Below the pieces are notes generated by a model that worked only from the letters and a program-made list of their open reading frames with translations, had not been told where the DNA came from and searched no databases. Made by a program: the position numbers and the translations under genes. This document shows positions 1 through 9,946 of a stretch of DNA of 64,000 bases, piece by piece (position 1 is the stretch's first letter; the number at the start of each line of letters is the position of its first letter). The DNA comes from Stenotrophomonas maltophilia (GTDB lineage Bacteria; Pseudomonadota; Gammaproteobacteria; Xanthomonadales; Xanthomonadaceae). The DNA lies in NCBI RefSeq assembly GCF_013464915.1, contig NZ_RAVT01000031.1:1-64000 (forward strand), written 5' to 3'.

Positions 1-77
1 GGCGGAATTGGTAGACGCACTAGTTTCAGGTACTAGCGGGTAAAACCGTGGAGGTTCGAGTCCTCTCCTGGGCACCA
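1..77 (+). tRNA. tRNA-Leu (anticodon CAG), 5' end cut by the window edge
   Basis: The sequence starts in the D arm of a class II tRNA: the D loop (GGAATTGGTAGACGC), the anticodon arm with CAG in the loop (TTTCAGGT), a short variable arm, the T arm GGTTCGAGTCC and the encoded CCA end at 75-77 are all visible. The 3' acceptor strand CCTGGGCA implies that about 8 nt (the 5' acceptor strand and U8) lie before position 1. CAG reads CUG, the dominant leucine codon in this GC-rich genome. The gene is followed by a strong terminator. Confidence 0.93.
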
Positions 78-91
78 CGACTCAAGATGAT

Positions 92-116
92 CAAACCCGC
101 GAAAGCGGGTTTTTTC
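92..116 (+). terminator. Terminator of the tRNA-Leu transcript
   Basis: Stem AAACCCGC, loop GAAA, stem GCGGGTTT, followed by a T run. It sits 15 nt after the tRNA CCA end. An almost identical copy lies about 93 bp downstream. Confidence 0.85.
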
Positions 117-152
117 GTTTCCGGGGTTCGGGTATCACGCGATGGCGGCGTC

Positions 153-176
153 CATCCACGCATGGCATGGATCTAC
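153..176 (-). repeat. SMAG-type palindrome (GTAGATCCA... group)
   Basis: Reading the minus strand, GTAG is followed by an imperfect palindrome of the form ATCCA(T/C)GC..GCGTGGAT. The same unit appears at 28817-28840, 28855-28878 and 63933-63956. SMAG repeats (short GTAG-headed palindromes) are known from S. maltophilia genomes. Confidence 0.7.
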
Positions 177-183
177 TGGATGA

Positions 184-208
184 TCAAACCCGCGCAAGCG
201 GGTTTTTT
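184..208 (+). terminator. Second, near-identical terminator hairpin
   Basis: Stem AAACCCGC, loop GCAA, stem GCGGGTTT plus T6. It differs from the hairpin at 92-116 by one loop base. The duplication includes the preceding GATGATC, so about 30 bp are duplicated. Between 209 and 493 I see no gene, only the probable promoter and leader of the next gene. Confidence 0.75.
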
Positions 209-493
209 CATGTCCAGCGCTCAAGAGGGACGCTTGTTCCGGACCGGCTTCCCCATCTTGATTGTCGTATCCGGCATGACACGACGGATGCTCGAGCGCG
301 CTGCGACAGTGCGGGCGCGCGTAGAGTGGGTTTGAGAACCAAACCCGTCGCACATTCCTCGCGGTTTCGTATTCTTCCTACACGAAATTCCCTTCGCGCC
401 GGTCCTGGAACAGGCAGATTCATTGGTGCAGGTTGCCTGGCCCCATCGCGATGCTCTGCCTCCTGCGCCCCTATTCCGTGCAAAGGAGTCTTC

Positions 494-769
494 ATGCAGA
501 GCATCACCTGTCCCCACTGTCACACCACGTCAAACCGCGGTGTTCGCGTCTGCGTCGGATGCCAGGCAGAGGTGCACTACGGGGCGCCGAGAGAAGCCAG
601 CATCGCCATTGTGATTGCAGCCATCGTCTGCGGCTTGTTCGCGGGCACCTACCTGCAGTCGGCTGTGGGCTGGGTGGCCGGCGCGGCCGTCCTCGTGGGC
701 GGAATCTGGTCCATCACCCAGCTATACCGCGATCGTGTCGAGTTCAAACGTATCTACCGCACGCGGTAA
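494..769 (+). CDS. Small zinc-ribbon protein with two membrane segments
   Basis: 91 residues. Start chosen at 494 because AAAGGAG lies at 482-488 with good spacing; the longer open frame upstream has no such site. The N-terminus has two CxxC pairs (C6/C9 and C20/C23) that form a zinc-ribbon signature. Two hydrophobic segments follow (about 36-55 and 58-75), then a basic tail (RVEFKRIYRTR). The expected topology is a cytosolic zinc ribbon on an inner-membrane hairpin. Nothing nearby assigns a role; the gene stands alone between the tRNA and the convergent efflux operon. The function is unknown and I infer only metal binding and membrane location. Confidence 0.7.
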   Translation: MQSITCPHCHTTSNRGVRVCVGCQAEVHYGAPREASIAIVIAAIVCGLFAGTYLQSAVGWVAGAAVLVGGIWSITQLYRDRVEFKRIYRTR

Positions 770-789
770 CCCGGTCCCAAAAACAGAAA

Positions 790-810
790 CCCCGCCTTCC
801 GGCGGGGCTT
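790..810. terminator. Bidirectional terminator between convergent genes
   Basis: Stem CCCCGCC, loop TTCC, stem GGCGGGG, placed between the end of the small zinc-ribbon gene (769) and the end of emrB (879). It is flanked by an A-rich left side and CTT on the right, so it could serve both directions. Confidence 0.65.
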
Positions 811-835
811 CTGCATTGCATGGATGCGTTTCGCG

Positions 836-868
836 GAAGCCGCCGGGCATGGCCCGGCGCTACCGGGT
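836..868 (-). repeat. SMAG-type palindrome
   Basis: On the minus strand GGTAGCGCCGGGCC is followed by ATGCCCGGC, a GTAG-headed palindrome just after the emrB stop codon. Confidence 0.6.
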
Positions 869-878
869 GGCAGATCGA

Positions 879-2465
879 TCAGTGTCCGCCACCGGCGGCC
901 GCGCCTGCACCCGCACCGAACGGCGGCTTGGCCAGCCACAGGAACGCGATGATCGCCAGGAAGATCCAGCCCAGCAGGAAGAAGATGTCGTTGAAGCCCA
1001 TCTGCGATGCCTGGTGGTTGATCATGTTGTTCAGTACCGCTGCGCCGTGCTGCAGGTCGCCCTGCCCCATCGCCGTGACCTGGTCCTGCATGCCCGGCTG
1101 ATAGGCCGAGATGTGCTCGGTCAGGTCGGCATGGTGCACCTGGGTGCGCCGCGCCCACAGCCACGTCGTCAGCGACGCCGCGAAACTGCCACCCAGCGTT
1201 CGCAGGAAGGTGGCCAGGCCGGAGCCGGCCGCGATCTCGCGCCCATCCAGGTCCGACAGCAGGATCTGCAGCACCGGCATGAAGAACAGCGCCACACCAA
1301 TACCCATGATCAGCTGTACGCCGGCCACGTGCATGTAGTCCACCTGCAGGTTGAAGTTCGAACGCAGGAAGCTGGTCATGGACAGCACGATGAAGGCCAC
1401 CGTGGCCAGCATGCGCATGTCGAAGCGCGATGCGTACTTGCCCACGAACGGGGTCATGATCACCGGCAGGATGCCGATAGGCGCCGTCGCCAGGCCTGCC
1501 CAGATCGCGGTGTAGCCCATGTCACGCTGCAGCCACTGCGGAATCAGCAGGGCGACACTGAAGAACGCCGCGTAGGCGACCACCATCGCCAACGTACCGG
1601 CGCGGAAGTTGCGGTGCCGGAACAGCTTCAGGTCGACGATCGGGTCCTTGTCGGTCAGCTCCCAGATCAGGAACACCGTCAGCGCCACCACCGCCACGCA
1701 GGCCAGCACCACGATCTTCATCGACGAGAACCAATCCTCATCGTTGCCCAGATCGAGCACCAGCTGCAGCGCACCAACGCCGATCACCAGGGTGACCAGG
1801 CCGACGTAGTCCATCTTCGGCTTCTCGATGTGCTCCGGGCGCCCCTTCAACTGGTTGCCCACCACCAGCGCGGCGAAGATGCCCAACGGCACGTTGATCA
1901 GGAAGATCCATTCCCAGCTGTAGTTGTCGGTGATCCAGCCACCGAGGATCGGTCCGCAGATCGGCGCCACCACGGTGATCATCGCCAGCAGCGCCAAGGC
2001 CTGTCCGCGTTTCTCGCGCGGATAGATCGAGACCAGCAGCGACTGCGTGATCGGGTACATCGGGCCGGCCACGAAACCCTGCAGTGCACGCGACAGCACC
2101 AGCATGCCCATGCTCTGCGCCAGGCCGCACAGCAGCGAGGTGATGACGAAGGCCAGCGTGGCCCAGACGAACAGCTTGCGCTCACCGAAGCGACGGCTGA
2201 GCCAGCCGGTCAGCGGCAGCGCGATGGCCGTGCTGACCGCGAACGAGGTGATGACCCAGGTCGCCTGCTGCGAACTGGCGCCGAGATTACCGGCGATGGT
2301 CGGCAGCGAGACGTTGGCGATGGTGGTGTCGAGCACCTGCATGAACGAGGCCATCGCCAGGCCAACGGTACACAGGGCGACGCTGGGCGGCAGGAACCCG
2401 GAGGCCGCACCCGGCGCCGCCGGTGCGCCCGGAGTGCCGGGCGCGGCTGGAGCTTGTGCGGACAT
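879..2465 (-). CDS. emrB: EmrB-like MFS drug/proton antiporter (DHA2 family)
   Basis: Inner-membrane pump of a tripartite multidrug efflux system, exchanging hydrophobic compounds for protons. 528 residues, close to E. coli EmrB (about 512), with the 14-segment DHA2 layout. Visible features include the first-helix QVLDTTIANVSLPTIAGNL region typical of EmrB, the motif A-like GWLSRRFGERKLF after TM2, and the antiporter motif C-type GPILGGWITD in TM5. The N-terminus (residues 2-22) is Ala/Pro/Gly-rich and cytosolic. Last gene of emrR-emrC-emrA-emrB; the start lies 7 nt after the emrA stop. The same operon is known in S. maltophilia as EmrRCABsm, exporting hydrophobic agents such as CCCP and nalidixic acid. 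The substrate range here is inferred from that system. Confidence 0.93.
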   Translation of the reverse strand: MSAQAPAAPGTPGAPAAPGAASGFLPPSVALCTVGLAMASFMQVLDTTIANVSLPTIAGNLGASSQQATWVITSFAVSTAIALPLTGWLSRRFGERKLFVWATLAFVITSLLCGLAQSMGMLVLSRALQGFVAGPMYPITQSLLVSIYPREKRGQALALLAMITVVAPICGPILGGWITDNYSWEWIFLINVPLGIFAALVVGNQLKGRPEHIEKPKMDYVGLVTLVIGVGALQLVLDLGNDEDWFSSMKIVVLACVAVVALTVFLIWELTDKDPIVDLKLFRHRNFRAGTLAMVVAYAAFFSVALLIPQWLQRDMGYTAIWAGLATAPIGILPVIMTPFVGKYASRFDMRMLATVAFIVLSMTSFLRSNFNLQVDYMHVAGVQLIMGIGVALFFMPVLQILLSDLDGREIAAGSGLATFLRTLGGSFAASLTTWLWARRTQVHHADLTEHISAYQPGMQDQVTAMGQGDLQHGAAVLNNMINHQASQMGFNDIFFLLGWIFLAIIAFLWLAKPPFGAGAGAAAGGGH

Positions 2466-2472
2466 GGCGACC

Positions 2473-3654
2473 TCAGCCCACCTTTGCCTGCTGCTGCGGC
2501 AGGTTGCCCTGGATGATCGTGTGGATCACCTCGTCGGCATCATGCAGCTGCTTGGCATACACGTCGGTGTCGAACACCGTGCCCTTGGCCGGGGTGCTCG
2601 GCAGCACTTCGCCCTTCTGGTCGCGCAGGCTCACTTCAGCCTTCATCGACAGGCCGATGCGCAGCGGGTGTTCGGCCAGCTGCTTGGCATCGATGGCGAT
2701 GCGCACCGGCACACGCTGCACGATCTTGATCCAGTTGCCGCTGGCGTTCTGCGCCGGCAGCAGCGAGAACGCCGAGCCGGTGCCCAGGCCCAGGCTCTGG
2801 ATGCGACCCTTGTACTTCACGTCACCGGCGTACAGGTCCGACTTCAGTTCCACTTCCTGGCCCAGGCGCATGTGGCGCAGCTGGGTTTCCTTGAAGTTGG
2901 CCTCGACCCACATCTGCTCGGTCGGCACCACCGCCATCAGCGCATTGCCCGGCTGCACGCGCTGGCCGACCTGCACCGAACGACGGGCAACATAGCCGGT
3001 GACCGGCGCGACGATGCCGGCGCGGGCGTTGTTGAGGAAGGCCTGGCGCAGCTGCGCGGCGGCGGCCTGCACGTCCGGCTGGGTGGCGATCACGGTGTCG
3101 TCGACCAGCGCGCGGTTGCGCTCGACGGTCTCGCGCGAACCGGCCACGGCCGCTTCGGCAGCGGCCAGCTCATCACGGGCATGGGCCAGTTCTTCGTTGG
3201 AGATGGCGCCGGTGGCAGCCAGGTCCTTGCGGCGGGCGAAGTCGTCGCGCACGCGCTTCAGGGTCACCTGGCGGGCGTTCAAGTCCGCCTGGGCGCCTTC
3301 CACGCTGCGGTACAGACCACGGGTCTGGCGCACCGTCTTGGCCAGGTTGGCTTCGGCCTGCTGCAGTGCCACCGAGGTGTCGGACGGGTCCAGCTGCACC
3401 AGCAGCTGGCCGCGCTCCACGCGCATGCCGTCATCGGCATTGATGGCGACCACGGTACCGGCCACCAGCGGGGTGATCTGCACCTGGTTGCCCTGCACGT
3501 AGGCATCGTCGGTCTCTTCGAACCAACGGCCGAACATGAAGTACCACAGCGCCAGTGCGGCAAGCAGCAGCACGACGATCACGAACAGGCCGCGCAGCAG
3601 GTTGCCGCGGCGGTTGGGAGCGGCCGGGGCCGCGGTGTCTTGGGTCTGGCTCAT
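2473..3654 (-). CDS. emrA: EmrA-like membrane fusion protein of the efflux pump
   Basis: 393-residue periplasmic adaptor of the HlyD/EmrA family, joining the EmrB pump to the outer-membrane channel. One N-terminal membrane anchor (about 20-42) is followed by a barrel-sandwich half (about 50-90, TPLVAGTVVAINADDGMRVERGQ), a long alpha-hairpin/coiled coil (about 90-200), the second lipoyl half around PVTGYVARRSVQVGQRVQPGNALMAVVP, and a beta-barrel domain. EmrA of E. coli has 390 residues. The start ATG at 3654 lies 11 nt after the emrC stop, so the genes are co-transcribed. No truncation or odd residue is seen. Confidence 0.93.
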   Translation of the reverse strand: MSQTQDTAAPAAPNRRGNLLRGLFVIVVLLLAALALWYFMFGRWFEETDDAYVQGNQVQITPLVAGTVVAINADDGMRVERGQLLVQLDPSDTSVALQQAEANLAKTVRQTRGLYRSVEGAQADLNARQVTLKRVRDDFARRKDLAATGAISNEELAHARDELAAAEAAVAGSRETVERNRALVDDTVIATQPDVQAAAAQLRQAFLNNARAGIVAPVTGYVARRSVQVGQRVQPGNALMAVVPTEQMWVEANFKETQLRHMRLGQEVELKSDLYAGDVKYKGRIQSLGLGTGSAFSLLPAQNASGNWIKIVQRVPVRIAIDAKQLAEHPLRIGLSMKAEVSLRDQKGEVLPSTPAKGTVFDTDVYAKQLHDADEVIHTIIQGNLPQQQAKVG

Positions 3655-3665
3655 GGCGGGCGTCT

Positions 3666-5159
3666 TCAGGAATGCGAGGAATTGGAATGGGAGGCGATCG
3701 GTGCGCGGTCGGCGTCAGCGGGCTGGAAACCACCGCCCAGCGCCTTGCTCAGGCGCACCGAGGACTGCACCTGCTGCGACTGCAGCCCGACCAGCTGCTG
3801 CTGCGACTGCAGCAGGGTGGACTGCGCGGTCAGCACGTCCAGGTAGCTGCCGATGCCGGCGCGGTAGCGCTGCTGGGCCAGGTCGAAGGCCGAGCGCGCG
3901 GTGTCCACCGCCTGCTGCTGCGAGTGCGCCTGCTGCGCCAGCGAACGCACCGCGTTGACCTGGTCGGCAACGTCGCGCAATGCGTCGAGCACGGCCTGGT
4001 TGTAGTTGGCCACCGCCAGGTCGTACTGCGCATCGGTGTTGGCCAGGTTGGCGCGCAGCTTGCCGCCCTCGAAGATCGGCAGGCTCAGCGCCGGGCCGAT
4101 GTAGGCGAAGGTGGAGCTGCTCTTCAGCAGATCACCCACGTTCGGGGCGACTACACCGGCCAGCGCGGTCAGGTTGAAGCTCGGGTAGAACTTGGTCCTG
4201 GCGACCTTGATCTGCTTGTCGGCCGCTTCCACGCGCCAGCGTGCGGCGACGATGTCGGGGCGACGGCCGAGCAGTTCGCTGGGCAGCACGCCCGGCAGCT
4301 GCAGGGCCATCGGATTCAACGGCTGCGGGCGCTGGATCGACAGGCCGCGGTCCGGGCCCTTGCCGACCAGTGCCGCCAGCGCGGTGCGGGCGGCATCGAT
4401 GCGCTGCTGCGCGGCCTGCACCTGCTGCTGCGCGGCCGGCACGCGGGCTTCGGCCTGGCGCACCTGCAGATCGCTGTCGATGCCGGCGCTGCGGCGCTGG
4501 CGGGTCAGCTGCAGCGACCTCTGCGAACGGGCCAGCTCTTCCTCGGCCACGTCGTTGAGCTGCCACGCGTAGGCCAGGTCGGCATAGGCCTGGGTGATGC
4601 CGGTGGACAGGTTCAGGCGCGCGGCCTGGGCCTCGACGGTGGCGGCATGCGCGCCATCCACGGCGGCTTCCCAGGCGGCGCGCTTGCCGCCCCACAGGTC
4701 CACGCCATAGCTGAAGTCGAAGGCGACCTGGCTGCTGCCACCGTAGCGGCCGCCCATCTCACTGCGGACCATCGACTCGGGCAGGCGCAGGCCGGTGTAG
4801 CCACCGGACACCGACAGGCTGGGCAGCTCATCGGCACGCGCAGTGCCAACCTGGGCCTGGGCCTGGCGCAGGCGCGCATCGGCGGCATCCAGGCTCGGAT
4901 GACCGGCCAGGCCTTCGGCAACCAGCGCGTCCAGCTGCGCATCGCCCAGTGCCTTCCACCAGTCCTGCGCCGGGAAGCCGGTGGCGCTCAGGTCGGTGTC
5001 GGCCAAGGTGCGTTCGCTGTGCAGGCTGTCCACATCGAGCACGTGGCCCTGCGGGTTGAGGCCACGGCTGCTGGCGCAGGCGGCCAGGGCCAGGGCCAGC
5101 GCTGACACCAGCAGCGCGCGCCCGGACCGGCGGAGAGTGGAATGCGGGATCGGGTTCAT
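3666..5159 (-). CDS. emrC: Outer-membrane efflux lipoprotein (TolC/NodT family), EmrC
   Basis: 497-residue outer-membrane factor, the exit channel of the Emr tripartite pump. The N-terminus is a lipoprotein signal with lipobox LAAC and acylated Cys28. Two internally related OEP repeats follow, rich in Ala/Gln heptads (QAEARVPAAQQQVQAAQQRI and AQQAHSQQQAVDTARSAFDLAQQRY), as in NodT/OprM proteins. Its start overlaps the emrR stop by 4 nt (ATGA), indicating translational coupling. Having its own channel gene in the operon, instead of relying on a chromosomal tolC as E. coli EmrAB does, is the hallmark of the S. maltophilia EmrCAB pump. Confidence 0.92.
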   Translation of the reverse strand: MNPIPHSTLRRSGRALLVSALALALAACASSRGLNPQGHVLDVDSLHSERTLADTDLSATGFPAQDWWKALGDAQLDALVAEGLAGHPSLDAADARLRQAQAQVGTARADELPSLSVSGGYTGLRLPESMVRSEMGGRYGGSSQVAFDFSYGVDLWGGKRAAWEAAVDGAHAATVEAQAARLNLSTGITQAYADLAYAWQLNDVAEEELARSQRSLQLTRQRRSAGIDSDLQVRQAEARVPAAQQQVQAAQQRIDAARTALAALVGKGPDRGLSIQRPQPLNPMALQLPGVLPSELLGRRPDIVAARWRVEAADKQIKVARTKFYPSFNLTALAGVVAPNVGDLLKSSSTFAYIGPALSLPIFEGGKLRANLANTDAQYDLAVANYNQAVLDALRDVADQVNAVRSLAQQAHSQQQAVDTARSAFDLAQQRYRAGIGSYLDVLTAQSTLLQSQQQLVGLQSQQVQSSVRLSKALGGGFQPADADRAPIASHSNSSHS

Positions 5160-5599
5160 GGGGTCGTCAGGGAATCGCGGATTCGGGTAAGGAGGGACAG
5201 CAGCAGCGTGCGCTCGTCGGCGGAAAGATCACGCAGCGCGTAATCCATCACCGCGTCGCCGCGCAGCTTCAGCCGCGCCCACAGCGCGCGGCCTTCATCG
5301 GTCAGCACGATCTGCAGCGCACGCCGGTCCTGCGCATGCGGCTCGCGGCGGACGCAGCCCAGCGCCTCGAGCTTGTCCAGCAGGCGGGTGACCGCGCTGG
5401 GTACCTGGTCGATGGCCTGGGCCAGTTCATTGGCCGTGCACGGCGCCATGTTGGAAAGCACCTTCAACCCGATGTAGTGGGTGAAGCCGATACCCAGATC
5501 TTCTTCAGCCATGGACGCGTCGAGTTGCCGGACCAGGCCGTCGCGCACCTGGCGCAGCAGCAGGCCGAAGCTGGGGGGAGTGGTTGCAGGACAGATCAT
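5156..5599 (-). CDS. emrR: MarR-family repressor EmrR
   Basis: Dimeric winged-helix regulator, expected to repress its own operon and release DNA when hydrophobic ligands bind. Start taken at 5599 (147 residues), where the frame begins MICPATTPPS and GGAAGAG lies upstream; a 166-residue frame from an earlier ATG (5656) would run through the operator palindrome. The recognition region is around CTANELAQAIDQVPSAVTRL, followed by the wing EPHAQDRRALQIVLTDEG, which carries the conserved DRR. It is the first gene of the efflux operon. A perfect 8+8 bp inverted repeat lies 25 bp upstream and is the likely binding site. Confidence 0.9.
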   Translation of the reverse strand: MICPATTPPSFGLLLRQVRDGLVRQLDASMAEEDLGIGFTHYIGLKVLSNMAPCTANELAQAIDQVPSAVTRLLDKLEALGCVRREPHAQDRRALQIVLTDEGRALWARLKLRGDAVMDYALRDLSADERTLLLSLLTRIRDSLTTP

Positions 5600-5623
5600 G
5601 GGGGAGCATTCTCTTCCAAAAAA

Positions 5624-5645
5624 AATATTTCTCAATGGAAATATT
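5624..5645. promoter_or_regulatory. Palindromic operator candidate for EmrR
   Basis: AATATTTC, 6-nt spacer, GAAATATT: a perfect 22-bp interrupted palindrome in the 5' leader of emrR. It is conspicuously AT-rich in a GC-rich genome. Size and symmetry fit MarR-family operators. It lies between the emrR start (5599) and the divergent araC-type gene, so it could affect both. Confidence 0.6.
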
Positions 5646-5771
5646 CGATCTGGCATCGAATGCTGTGTTGCAGCAGTGGGCTGGATCGGTGAAGGCGCCT
5701 ACCTTAATGATCTGGTCAGGTGGCCCGGTAGTACAATCCAGCCAATGGATGACACATTTCAGCCAGCGGAT

Positions 5772-6653
5772 ATGATGAACAAGGCAGAAATCCCCCCTCC
5801 CAAGCGCCTGCTGCGCGACGACGCGCTGGACTGGTTCGAGCGCAACGACGGCCCGCCAGTGGTGGCCTTCCGCTTCGACAGCCCCCTCGGCCTGGTCAGG
5901 GAAGTGGACTGGCATCACCACCAGCGCGCCCAGCTGATCTGCGTCGAACGCGGCCTGCTGACCACCCGCACCTCGCATGGCACCTGGTCGCTGGCGCCGG
6001 GTTCGGCCGGCTGGATGCCGCCGCTGGAGCCGCATACGGTCACCCTGGACGGTCCGCTGCGTGGCTGGGGCATGGCGCTGGCCGCGCCGGCCTGCGCCAC
6101 CCTGCCGGCCGATCCCTGCGTGCTGGGCCTGTCCAAGCTGGCGCAGGCGCTGGCCGACCGCATCTGCGAATGGCCACTGGGTTACGACACCACGCCCGAG
6201 CGCCAGCACATCATCGACGTGCTGCTGGACGAGATCCGTACCGCGCCGCGCCAGCGCATGCACCTGCCGATGCCTCATGACCGGCGCCTGCTGAAGATCG
6301 CCTCGCAGCTGCTGGCCGACCCATCCGACGAGCGCAGCCTGGCCGAGTGGGCGCACTGGGCCGGCCTGTCGCCGCGCAGCCTTACCCGCCACTTCCGCGA
6401 CGAGACCACCCTCAGCTTCGCCCAGTGGCGGCAGCAGGCCCGGCTGTCCGAAGCCCTGCGCCAGCTGACCGACGGCCGCAGCGTGGCCGACATCGCCCAT
6501 GCGTTGGGCTTCAGCAGCGCCAGCGCCTTCGTCACCGTGTTCCGCCGCCACTTCGGGCTGCCGCCGGGGCGCTACCTGGCACGGGCCGGGCATGGCCTGG
6601 AAACCGGGCTGGACCCTGCGCGTGGCTTGGCATCCCCCGCCGCATCCGGATAA
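5772..6653 (+). CDS. AraC-family transcriptional regulator with N-terminal cupin
   Basis: 293 residues from 5772; ATG 5745 is an alternative. TACAAT at 5732-5737 resembles a -10 box and would leave too short a leader for the 5745 start. The N-terminal half has a cupin-like sensor core (WHHHQRAQLICVERG, then PGSAGWMPPLEPHTV). The C-terminal third is a typical AraC double helix-turn-helix: SLAEWAHWAGLSPRSLTRHFRDET and SVADIAHALGFSSASAFVTVFRRHFG. The architecture matches the NimR/YeaM-type subgroup that often controls a neighbouring transporter. It is divergent from the Emr operon, so it may modulate that operon, but this is inference; parC follows 60 bp downstream. Confidence 0.85.
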   Translation: MMNKAEIPPPKRLLRDDALDWFERNDGPPVVAFRFDSPLGLVREVDWHHHQRAQLICVERGLLTTRTSHGTWSLAPGSAGWMPPLEPHTVTLDGPLRGWGMALAAPACATLPADPCVLGLSKLAQALADRICEWPLGYDTTPERQHIIDVLLDEIRTAPRQRMHLPMPHDRRLLKIASQLLADPSDERSLAEWAHWAGLSPRSLTRHFRDETTLSFAQWRQQARLSEALRQLTDGRSVADIAHALGFSSASAFVTVFRRHFGLPPGRYLARAGHGLETGLDPARGLASPAASG

Positions 6654-6713
6654 TCACAGGATTGCGAGCGGCGACCGCCGTCGCCGCCTCCCGACAACAG
6701 GTAACAACGCCGC

Positions 6714-8957
<2,244 letters not shown>

Positions 8958-8960
8958 GCG

Positions 8961-9034
8961 GTAGTGCCGGCCGCTGGCCGGCAACTGCTGGATGTTGCTG
9001 GGATCCAACGTTGCCGGCCAGCGGCCGGCACTAC
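8961..9034. repeat. Inverted pair of SMAG palindromes
   Basis: A 25-bp unit starting GTAGTGCCGGCCGCTGGCC (8961-8985) is repeated as its exact reverse complement at 9010-9034, 24 bp apart. Each unit is itself palindromic, so the pair can form either two small hairpins or one long one. The same pair type recurs at 12285-12360. Intergenic region 8958-9333 holds only this pair, a terminator and the SMAG array that follows. Confidence 0.85.
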
Positions 9035-9057
9035 CGGAATCCAGGGACGTCAGACAC

Positions 9058-9088
9058 GAAAAAGCCGGGGCATTCCCCGGCTTTTTCG
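9058..9088. terminator. Strong bidirectional terminator after parC
   Basis: Perfect stem CGAAAAAGCCGGGG / CCCCGGCTTTTTCG with loop CATT; T5 on the plus strand and on the minus strand. It serves the end of parC. Confidence 0.9.
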
Positions 9089-9181
9089 TTGTCGGCTGGC
9101 GGGCGGTGGAGCGGCTGGCTGGCGAAAGCTGGCTGGCGATGCTCCGGTGCTGGCGGGCGACAGAACGCTGTGCTTCGTCTG

Positions 9182-9317
9182 GTAGAGCCGACCGCTGGTC
9201 GGCTGCTTTTCTGCTCCTGGTAGAGCCGACTGTTAGTCGGCTGCTCTTCTGCTCCTGGTAGAGCCGACTGTTAGTCGGCTGCTCTACCGAAAAGCAGCCG
9301 ACCAGCGGTCGGCCCTA
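9182..9317. repeat. SMAG array: three direct units with a 38-bp period plus one inverted unit
   Basis: Units beginning GTAGAGCCGAC start at 9182, 9220 and 9258 (exact 38-bp period, including the linker CTGCTCCTG). A fourth unit is inverted at 9293-9317. The stem pair changes between units (CCGACC/GGTCGG in unit 1, CCGACT/AGTCGG in units 2 and 3), so pairing is kept. It lies between parC and the end of bfr. Confidence 0.85.
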
Positions 9318-9333
9318 CAGAGAGCGGTGCCGC

Positions 9334-9822
9334 TCAGTGCGCCGGGGCGCCGTTGCCGTCGATCTTGCTCAGCTGGTACAGCTCCAGGCCGATGCGCTTG
9401 ATCAGGCCCAGCTGCTGCTCCAGCCACCAGGCGTGGTCTTCCTCGGTGTCCTTCAGCTGCGCCAGCAGGATGTCGCGGCTCACGTAGTCACCGTTCTCTT
9501 CGCACAGCTTCATGCCGGCGGCAAGATTGTTCCGAACGGCGTATTCAGTATCGAGATCCTTCTGCAGCATCTCTTCCACCGTCTTGCCGGGCTCGGTGGC
9601 ATGCGGGCGCATGTCCGGGTCGCCGCCGAGGAACAGGATCCGGCGCAGCAGCGCGTCGGCGTGCTGGGTTTCCTCTTCCATCTCGTGGTTCAGGCGTTCG
9701 TACAGCGCGAACAGGCCCTGGTCCTCGTAGCGGCGGGAATGGATGAAGTACTGGTCGCGGGCAGCAAGCTCGCCGCGCAGCAGTTCCTTCAGGCAGGCGA
9801 TGACGTCCGGGTTGCCTTTCAT
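9334..9822 (-). CDS. bfr: Bacterioferritin-type iron storage protein
   Basis: 162-residue ferritin-like four-helix protein that oxidises Fe(II) and stores iron in a 24-subunit shell. All six di-iron ferroxidase ligands are visible: Glu18, Glu51, His54, Glu93, Glu127 and His130. However, position 52, the haem-axial Met of E. coli Bfr, is Thr (EEETQHAD). The subunit therefore should not bind haem in the usual way unless it pairs with another Bfr. Start at 9822 has the usual MKGNPDVI N-terminus and a purine-rich GGAGCC box upstream. No bacterioferritin-associated ferredoxin gene is adjacent. Confidence 0.92.
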   Translation of the reverse strand: MKGNPDVIACLKELLRGELAARDQYFIHSRRYEDQGLFALYERLNHEMEEETQHADALLRRILFLGGDPDMRPHATEPGKTVEEMLQKDLDTEYAVRNNLAAGMKLCEENGDYVSRDILLAQLKDTEEDHAWWLEQQLGLIKRIGLELYQLSKIDGNGAPAH

Positions 9823-9912
9823 GGGGGGGCTCCTGTGAATCGATGGGACATAGGGTGCCGCATTTCAAAATACGGTGATCTAATCGGAATCAGTCGCAGT
9901 TGCGCCTGCGGC

Positions 9913-9918
9913 TACAAT
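9913..9918 (+). promoter_or_regulatory. -10 box candidate TACAAT for the acylase gene
   Basis: GGCTACAATCGACCC lies 29 bp before the ATG at 9947. The context resembles the CTATAATCG boxes before rpsB and frr. The -35 region is not clear. Confidence 0.45.
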
Positions 9919-9946
9919 CGACCCACGAGTTCGGAAAGGACGTGCG

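Noticed and set aside
879-2516. Long plus-strand open frames across the emr operon (for example 615-2516)
   Set aside because: They are opposite-strand frames of high-GC genes; their translations are low-complexity Arg/His/Gln-rich and have no family features, while the minus-strand genes are unmistakable.
9182-9317. CRISPR array
   Set aside because: The 38-bp period has palindromic GTAG units with near-identical linkers instead of unique spacers, only three units, and no cas genes. These are SMAG repeats.
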